From NCBI GenBank assembly GCA_947246475.1, contig CAMXSH010000021.1, positions 1-37,906 on the forward strand: DNA of 37,906 nucleotides. Reading direction: 5' to 3'. Position 1 is the first letter of the stretch; each line of letters opens with the position of its first letter. Under the pieces are notes generated by a model that saw nothing but the letters and a program-made list of their open reading frames with translations, did no database searches and was not told the origin of the DNA. Made by a program: the position numbers and the translations under genes. This DNA is from an uncultured Roseburia sp. (lineage in GTDB: Bacteria > Bacillota > Clostridia > Lachnospirales > Lachnospiraceae). Below are positions 32,880-37,906 of the stretch, piece after piece.

Positions 32880-34535
32880 ATGACATGCAAGGAGGCAATT
32901 TATTCGGATAATGTGCTGGACTACATTCTGAGTTATTATCGGGAAACTGAATTTATCCAGCGGCGGTATGACCCCATTTGTATTACTCAGATAGATAATT
33001 ATAGAGCGGTTATCTATAAGGAAGAAGAAAAAATAAATAGTGAGAGTATAGGCAGATTTGGTTATGGAGCGATACCCCATGTGTATGGACTGATGTCAGA
33101 AGAGGCGCTGGAGGCTGCGGGGGTGCTGAAGATTCGCAGACAGCCTTATCTGGATCTGTACGGTCAGAATTTCCTTGTTGGCATTGTGGACACTGGCATT
33201 GATTTTACCCATGAGGTATTTATCAATGCGGACAATACAACAAGGATTTATTCTATTTGGGATCAGACGATCTGGGATGGAAATACTCCGGCAGATTTTG
33301 ATTACGGCAGAGAGTATACCGAAGAGGAGATCAATGCCGCCCTGGCGGACGAGGAACCGCTGTCAAGGCTCCCCTCCCGGGATGATAACGGACATGGTAC
33401 CTTTCTGGCTGGACTGGCTGCGGGAAATGAGGTGCCAGAAAAACAGTTTTCCGGTGTGGCGCCCCTCTCCCAGCTTGTGGTAGTCAAATGCAAGGAAGCT
33501 AAGAGCAGTTACCGTGAATTTTACCGGGTTCCTGGCAATGCGCCCTGTTATCAGGAAAATGATATCATGTGTGGGATCTCTTATATCCTGCGTAAAGCAA
33601 GAGATCTTGGCAAACAGGCGGTGATCTGTATTGGGATGGGCACAAATCTGGGAAATCATGATGGGGAGACACCGCTCTGCAATATGATCGATTATCTGAA
33701 CATGCTGCCGGGGGTGAGCATCGTTACCTGTGCCGGAAATGAGGGGAATGCCGGTCATCATTACCTGATCACCCAGGAATACGAAGAGATTTCTATCAAT
33801 GTGGAAAAGTCATCCCTGGGCTTTATAACAGAACTCTGGTGGAGAACGCCAGGTACCCTTCAGTTTGACGTGGTGGCTCCGGGGGGGAATACTCTTGGCA
33901 TTACCCGGGCGGCGGCTTATATCCGTGAAAGACACCGGTTTGTCGTGGAGAATACCACACTGGAGGTGATCGGAGGGGAGATACAGCAGCAGGCAAGAGA
34001 CCAGGTGGTCATGTTCCGGTTTGAAAACAGTAAGGCTGGGGTGTGGAAGATCCGGGTATATACTACTGAGCCCAATATACGTTATCATATGTGGCTGCCT
34101 ATCACCCAGTTTCTTGAGGGGGAGACTTATTTTGTAAAGCCGGATCCAGACGTAACGATCTGTGAACCGGGAAACAGCCGGCGCTCCATCTGTATGACCG
34201 CGTACAATCCTGTAGACGAAGCCTTTTTTATCCAGGCGAGCCGGGGATTTACCCCTAATGGGACCATTAAGCCGGATGTGACTGCGCCGGGTGTAAATAT
34301 CTATGGCCCCTTTCCAAAGAACAACTATGGAACCATGACGGGAACCAGCGTGGCTGCAGCGATCACCACAGGGATTGCCGCGCTGTTCATGCAGGAATAT
34401 TCTGAGTATGGCATCAGTGGGAACTCAGTCAGGGAGCTTTTGATCCGGGGAGCTGAAAGGCGGGGAGAGGAATTCCCAAGCCGGGAATGGGGATATGGTA
34501 CGGTGGACGCCTTTGAAAGTATTAATTTTGAATAG
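32880..34535 (+). CDS. S8-family subtilisin-like protease (Csp-like)
   Basis: 551 residues from ATG 32880 with AGGAG seven bases upstream. Catalytic triad D104 (GIVDTGID), H172 (NGHGTFLAG) and S490 (GTSVAAAI) intact; oxyanion Asn in VTCAGNEGN. The long domain inserted between His and Ser (about 300-430, beta-rich) and the absence of a signal peptide resemble the clostridial Csp germination proteases and their cytosolic relatives. It may process spore or cytoplasmic proteins. It follows clpX by 53 bases and could be read with it; the two proteolysis genes and htrA are neighbours. Confidence 0.9.
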   Translation: MTCKEAIYSDNVLDYILSYYRETEFIQRRYDPICITQIDNYRAVIYKEEEKINSESIGRFGYGAIPHVYGLMSEEALEAAGVLKIRRQPYLDLYGQNFLVGIVDTGIDFTHEVFINADNTTRIYSIWDQTIWDGNTPADFDYGREYTEEEINAALADEEPLSRLPSRDDNGHGTFLAGLAAGNEVPEKQFSGVAPLSQLVVVKCKEAKSSYREFYRVPGNAPCYQENDIMCGISYILRKARDLGKQAVICIGMGTNLGNHDGETPLCNMIDYLNMLPGVSIVTCAGNEGNAGHHYLITQEYEEISINVEKSSLGFITELWWRTPGTLQFDVVAPGGNTLGITRAAAYIRERHRFVVENTTLEVIGGEIQQQARDQVVMFRFENSKAGVWKIRVYTTEPNIRYHMWLPITQFLEGETYFVKPDPDVTICEPGNSRRSICMTAYNPVDEAFFIQASRGFTPNGTIKPDVTAPGVNIYGPFPKNNYGTMTGTSVAAAITTGIAALFMQEYSEYGISGNSVRELLIRGAERRGEEFPSREWGYGTVDAFESINFE

Positions 34536-34569
34536 TCTGCGGGGTAAATATTTAAATGTCTCTGAGTTC

Positions 34570-34598
34570 TTGCACCTTTTGGGGAAAATGATTATAAT
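34570..34598 (+). promoter_or_regulatory. Promoter of the aminotransferase pair
   Basis: TTGCAC (34570-34575), 17-base spacer, TATAAT (34593-34598). The aminotransferase ATG follows 33 bases later. Confidence 0.75.
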
Positions 34599-34631
34599 GG
34601 TAGACAGGATGTCCAGAAGGAGGAGACAGAG

Positions 34632-35816
34632 ATGATTTCAAAACAGATGGAAAAACTGGTACATGGGAGTTCCGTGATCCGAGCTATGTTTGAAGAGGGA
34701 AAAAAGATGGCGGAGAAGTACGGCGCAGAAAATGTTTATGATTTCAGCCTGGGGAATCCCAGTGTGGAACCGCCAGAGGAAGTAAAGCAGGCGATGCTGG
34801 ATGTGATCCGGGAAGAAGATCCAGGTACGCTGCACGGCTATATGAGCAATTCTGGATTTGAGGATGTGAGGGACCGGATCGCCGTTCACCTGAACCAGAA
34901 CTTTGATACCCATTTTACTAGGGATCATATTATCATGACCGTGGGGGCGGCAGGTGGATTAAATGTGATACTGAGAACCCTTCTCGATCCTGATGACGAG
35001 GTCATTGTCTTCGCCCCGTTTTTTGGAGAATATAACAACTATGTGGCAAATGCAGGCGGCAGGGTGGTGGTGGTTCCCCCGGATACCAGCACTTTTATGC
35101 CGAATCTGGAAGAGCTGGGAAAACGGATCAGCCCGAGAACCAGAGCTGTCCTGATCAATACCCCGAATAATCCGACAGGGGTTGTGTATTCCGAACAGAC
35201 TCTGAAGGATCTGGCGGCGGTCCTGGAAAAGAAGCAGGGGGAGTTTGGCACGGACATCTACTTAATCTCGGATGAGCCCTACCGGGAGCTGGTTTACGGA
35301 GACGTAGAAGTGCCTTATGTGACAAAATATTACAATAATACCATTGTAGGATACTCATACAGCAAGTCGCTGTCCCTTCCGGGAGAGCGTATTGGTTATC
35401 TTGTTATACCGGAAGAAGTGGCAGACCATGAACAGGTGGCTGCTGCTGCCAATGTCGCCACCCGGATCCTCGGTTTTGTGAATGCCCCTTCCTTTCAGCA
35501 GAAGGTCATTGCCCGCTGTGTGGATGCCAGGGTGGATGTGGAAGTATATGACAAAAACCGCAGGCTGCTGGTGGATAAGCTGAGAGAATATGGTTACGAG
35601 TGCGCCAGCCCTGACGGAGCCTTTTATCTCTTTGTCAAGTCTCTGGAGCCGGATGACAGCTCCTTTGTGGCAAAAGCAAAGGAATTTAACCTCCTGCTGG
35701 TGCCGGGAAGTTCTTTTGCCTGTCCTGGTTATGTAAGGATCGCTTACTGTGTGGATCATGAAATGATTCTCCGCGCCCTGCCAGCTTTTGAAAAACTGGC
35801 AGAGGTTTACAGATGA
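34632..35816 (+). CDS. PLP-dependent class I/II aminotransferase
   Basis: 394 residues. Fold type I landmarks: SLGNPSVEPPEEV near 38, GAAGGLNVILRTLLDPDDEV near 100, NTPNNPTGVVYS near 176, LISDEPYRELVY near 217 and the PLP-binding lysine in YSYSKSLSLPGERIGY near 244. It most resembles aspartate/aromatic aminotransferase (AspB) types, but the substrate is not clear. GGAGGAG precedes the ATG. The hisC-like gene begins 15 bases after the stop, with its ribosome binding site in between, so the two are cotranscribed. Confidence 0.9.
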   Translation: MISKQMEKLVHGSSVIRAMFEEGKKMAEKYGAENVYDFSLGNPSVEPPEEVKQAMLDVIREEDPGTLHGYMSNSGFEDVRDRIAVHLNQNFDTHFTRDHIIMTVGAAGGLNVILRTLLDPDDEVIVFAPFFGEYNNYVANAGGRVVVVPPDTSTFMPNLEELGKRISPRTRAVLINTPNNPTGVVYSEQTLKDLAAVLEKKQGEFGTDIYLISDEPYRELVYGDVEVPYVTKYYNNTIVGYSYSKSLSLPGERIGYLVIPEEVADHEQVAAAANVATRILGFVNAPSFQQKVIARCVDARVDVEVYDKNRRLLVDKLREYGYECASPDGAFYLFVKSLEPDDSSFVAKAKEFNLLLVPGSSFACPGYVRIAYCVDHEMILRALPAFEKLAEVYR

Positions 35817-35831
35817 TTGGAGGAAAAAAAT

Positions 35832-36896
35832 TTGCTTAGTACAAAAAAATGGGCTGCCAATGTCCGGAAAGTGACACCTTATATTCCAGGTGAGCAGCCT
35901 CAGGAAAAAAATATTATTAAACTGAATACCAATGAGAATCCATATCCGCCTTCGCCCAAAGTATTTGAGGCCCACCAGAAGATGGATGTAAGCTGTTTTG
36001 CACTGTATCCGGAGCTTTCTGCCGCCTCCCTTACAGCTGCATTGGCAGAGTACCACGGTATTTCAGACAAAGAAGTTTTTGTGGGAGTCGGTTCGGATGA
36101 CGTGCTGTCCCTGGCATTCCTCACATTCTTTAATTCCGGGAAGCCGGTGCTGTTTCCTGACATTACCTATTCTTTTTACCCCGTGTGGGCTGAGGTTTAC
36201 CGGATTCCATATGAGTGCCCCGCCCTCAGAGAGGATTTTACCATTGATCCGGAAGATTACAAACAGAAAAACGGCGGTGTGGTGATCGCTAATCCCAATG
36301 CCCCCACATCGATATCCATGGCAGCTTCCCAGGTAGAGGAGATTATTCAGGCAAATCCGGAGGTTGTGGTGATTATAGATGAGGCATATGTGGATTTTGG
36401 CGGCGAGACAGTACTTCCCCTGATCCACAGATACGATAATCTGCTGGTGGTACGGACCTACTCAAAATCCCGTTCCATGGCAGGTATGCGTATTGGCTAT
36501 GCCATGGGAAATAAAGCACTGATCCAGGCACTGAATGACGTAAAGGAATCCATCAATTCTTATACCATGAATACAGAGTCCATCCGTATCGGGGCGGCAG
36601 CTCTTGAGGATGAAGAATATTTTCAGAAAAATCTCAAAAAGGTCATGATGACCAGAGAGCATACGAAAGAAGCGCTGGAGAACATGGGATTTGATGTAAA
36701 AGAATCCTGCACCAATTTTTTGTTTGCCGCCCATGAATCGGTTCCGGCAAAGAAGATATTTGAAGCACTGAAACGCCAGGGAATCTACGTGAGGTATTTT
36801 AATAAAGAAAAAATCAACAATTATCTCCGCATCACCATCGGGACGGAGGAACAGATGGAATTGTTTCTCCAGGCAGTGGAGGCAGTCTTACATTAA
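35832..36896 (+). CDS. hisC: Histidinol-phosphate aminotransferase-like protein (HisC family)
   Basis: 354 residues from TTG 35832, which has GGAGG eight bases upstream; the TTG at 35817 would overlap that site. Family features: KLNTNENPYPPSP near 31, GVGSDDVLSLAFLTFF near 85, IIDEAYVDFGG near 188 and the PLP lysine in RTYSKSRSMAGMRIGYAMG near 215. It converts imidazole acetol phosphate to histidinol phosphate with glutamate; broader aromatic specificity is also known in the family. No other his genes are near, and the partner gene is another aminotransferase. Confidence 0.88.
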   Translation: MLSTKKWAANVRKVTPYIPGEQPQEKNIIKLNTNENPYPPSPKVFEAHQKMDVSCFALYPELSAASLTAALAEYHGISDKEVFVGVGSDDVLSLAFLTFFNSGKPVLFPDITYSFYPVWAEVYRIPYECPALREDFTIDPEDYKQKNGGVVIANPNAPTSISMAASQVEEIIQANPEVVVIIDEAYVDFGGETVLPLIHRYDNLLVVRTYSKSRSMAGMRIGYAMGNKALIQALNDVKESINSYTMNTESIRIGAAALEDEEYFQKNLKKVMMTREHTKEALENMGFDVKESCTNFLFAAHESVPAKKIFEALKRQGIYVRYFNKEKINNYLRITIGTEEQMELFLQAVEAVLH

Positions 36897-36904
36897 TACA
36901 TCAG

Positions 36905-36930
36905 GAGCGTTTTTCGGAACGCTCTTTTTT
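36905..36930 (+). terminator. Intrinsic terminator of the aminotransferase operon
   Basis: GAGCGTT (36905-36911), loop TTTCGG, AACGCTC (36918-36924), then TTTTTTC. Confidence 0.85.
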
Positions 36931-36976
36931 CTTTTCCATATAATAGTGTTAAAATAAACTGCGGGGAAAAACTGCG

Positions 36977-37621
36977 ATGCGGGAGAGAAGAGAGATCGAA
37001 GGAATTGATGTGAGCCACTGGGAGGGAGATATTGACTTTCGGGAAGTAAAACGGGACGGCATACGATTTGTCTATATTAAGTCCAGCGAGGGAGATACCT
37101 ATATCGATCCGGATTTTGAGCGCAACTACCGGGAGGCGCGAAAGGCGAGGCTAAAGATTGGTTTTTATCACTACGTGACGGCGCGGACGGTAGAGGCGGC
37201 GAGAAATGAGGCGAGGCACTTTGCGGATGTAATCCAGGGGAAGAGATACCAGGGGCGGCCGGTTATGGATTTTGAATCCTTCGGCAGTCTTTCAAAGGAG
37301 CAGATCAATGAGATCTCTCTTGCTTTTCTGCAGGAGGTGAGGGAGGCGACGGGGAAACCGGTGGCGGTCTACAGCGATGCGAACAATGCCAAAAATACTT
37401 TTGATGTAAGACTATCGGTGTATCCGCTCTGGATCGCCCAGTACGGAACCTCCCATCCTGAAATGCAGAACCACTGGAGACAGTGGAGTGGCTGGCAGTA
37501 TACGGACAGGGGGCGCGTCCGGGGCATCAGCGGCACGGTGGACCGTAACGTATTCACAGAGGAAATGCTGGTGTTCCGGGGGGCTGTGATGAAAGATAAA
37601 AACGAAGAAGACTGCGATTAA
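36977..37621 (+). CDS. GH25-family lysozyme (muramidase)
   Basis: 214 residues. The GH25 pattern is clear: GIDVSHWEGDIDF at about 8-20, FVYIKSSEGDTYIDPDF near 31, KIGFYHYV near 60, VMDFESF near 96 with the catalytic Asp and Glu, and PLWIAQYG near 154. It hydrolyses the MurNAc-GlcNAc bond of peptidoglycan. No signal peptide or cell-wall binding repeats are present, so export would be non-classical or phage-like; no holin or phage gene is adjacent. GGGGA stands about 10 bases before the ATG. A bidirectional terminator follows. Confidence 0.9.
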   Translation: MRERREIEGIDVSHWEGDIDFREVKRDGIRFVYIKSSEGDTYIDPDFERNYREARKARLKIGFYHYVTARTVEAARNEARHFADVIQGKRYQGRPVMDFESFGSLSKEQINEISLAFLQEVREATGKPVAVYSDANNAKNTFDVRLSVYPLWIAQYGTSHPEMQNHWRQWSGWQYTDRGRVRGISGTVDRNVFTEEMLVFRGAVMKDKNEEDCD

Positions 37622-37656
37622 ATAAATAAGGCTGAAAATCTGCCCAGGGTGCAAAT

Positions 37657-37710
37657 AAAAAAGAGCAGGATCATCTGTTGTGTAATCACAAAGATAATCC
37701 CGCTCTTTTT
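37657..37710. terminator. Bidirectional terminator between the lysozyme and the tRNA genes
   Basis: AAAAAAGAGCAGGATCATCT (37657-37676) and AGATAATCCCGCTCTTTTT (37692-37710) pair with a few mismatches; T runs arise on both strands, ending the lysozyme transcript and the minus-strand tRNAs. Confidence 0.75.
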
Positions 37711-37730
37711 ATTCTGTGTAATAAGCCATA

Positions 37731-37802
37731 CTGGGCTAGCTGGATTTGAACCAGCGAATGTAGGAGTCAAAGTCCTATGCCTTACCCCTTGGCGATAGCC
37801 CA
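37731..37802 (-). tRNA. tRNA-Gln (anticodon TTG)
   Basis: On the minus strand the 7-bp acceptor stem TGGGCTA/TAGCCCA, anticodon arm AGGAC-TTTGA-CTCCT region with TTG in the loop, and the T arm GCTGGTTCAAATCCAGC are all present. The discriminator is G; CCA is not encoded. Confidence 0.93.
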
Positions 37803-37826
37803 ACATCCTACATTAAGATAGGAAAG

Positions 37827-37901
37827 GGTGGGTAATGGGATTCGAACCCACGGCCTTCAGAGCCACAATCTGACGCGCTAACCAACTGCGCTATACCCAC
37901 C
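37827..37901 (-). tRNA. tRNA-His (anticodon GTG)
   Basis: Minus strand: acceptor GGTGGGTA with TACCCACC, giving the extra G(-1):C73 pair diagnostic of tRNA-His; anticodon arm CAGATTGTGGCTCTG with GTG; T arm GTGGGTTCGAATCCCAT. CCA is not encoded. It is transcribed just before tRNA-Gln. Confidence 0.93.
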
Positions 37902-37906
37902 ATATA

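Noticed and set aside
36977-37621. A prophage lysis module
   Set aside because: The lysozyme stands alone between a metabolic operon and tRNA genes, with no holin, tail or integrase gene; the tRNA genes show no flanking duplicate that would mark an attachment site in this window.

Overview
The window looks like a chromosomal segment of a Gram-positive anaerobic Clostridia, most likely a Lachnospiraceae gut commensal. This rests on protein character (TSCPD and DUF1292 small proteins, a WWLRSPG-type DUF6273 remnant with an FN3 domain, a cadherin-like surface protein, Rpn nuclease), on strong AGGAGG ribosome binding sites and on sigma-A promoters of the TTGACA-N17-TATAAT type. No species call is possible from this alone.

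Layout. 1-1.6 kb: the 3' end of a cell-wall glucosaminidase and a membrane-anchored cohesin/cadherin-like protein. 1.6-7.3 kb: clpC, a small conserved protein, radA and two unknown membrane proteins. 7.3-13 kb: a sulfate-activation operon cysD-cysN-cysC followed, with overlapping reading frames, by an arylsulfotransferase (ASST) gene; it ends in a terminator that lies inside the convergent M14 peptidase gene. 13-16.8 kb: M14 carboxypeptidase and a CLC-family protein on the minus strand, divergent from tmcAL and a small membrane protein. 16.8-18.9 kb: a decayed zone with gene remnants and an Rpn-family nuclease. 19-23.6 kb: pyrimidine-nucleoside phosphorylase (minus), putP and a cation:proton antiporter (plus). 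23.6-27.3 kb: a minus-strand series of TSCPD protein, queT with a preQ1-I riboswitch, an M15 D,D-carboxypeptidase, plsC, and a small membrane protein preceded by a 98-bp tandem repeat. 27.4-29.4 kb: DUF1292 gene (plus) converging on a polyprenyl-phosphate sugar transferase (minus). 29.7-37.6 kb: htrA, clpX, an S8 protease, two PLP aminotransferases (the second hisC-like) and a GH25 lysozyme, all plus. 37.7-37.9 kb: tRNA-His and tRNA-Gln on the minus strand.

The most notable item is the cysD-cysN-cysC-ASST operon. It contains everything needed to make APS and PAPS but no PAPS/APS reductase or sulfite reductase in the window; the last gene is instead a sulfotransferase with the known ASST active-site pattern and no visible export signal. 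CysN also carries a degenerate APS-kinase-like domain at its C-terminus beside the intact CysC. I read this as a cytoplasmic sulfonation cassette, possibly modifying small molecules in the gut; that role is inference. Secondary points are a CLC protein lacking the gating glutamate, a palindromic element between cysD and cysN, the 98-bp tandem duplication, and several structured leaders. Starts were moved from the longest open frame where a ribosome binding site decided it.
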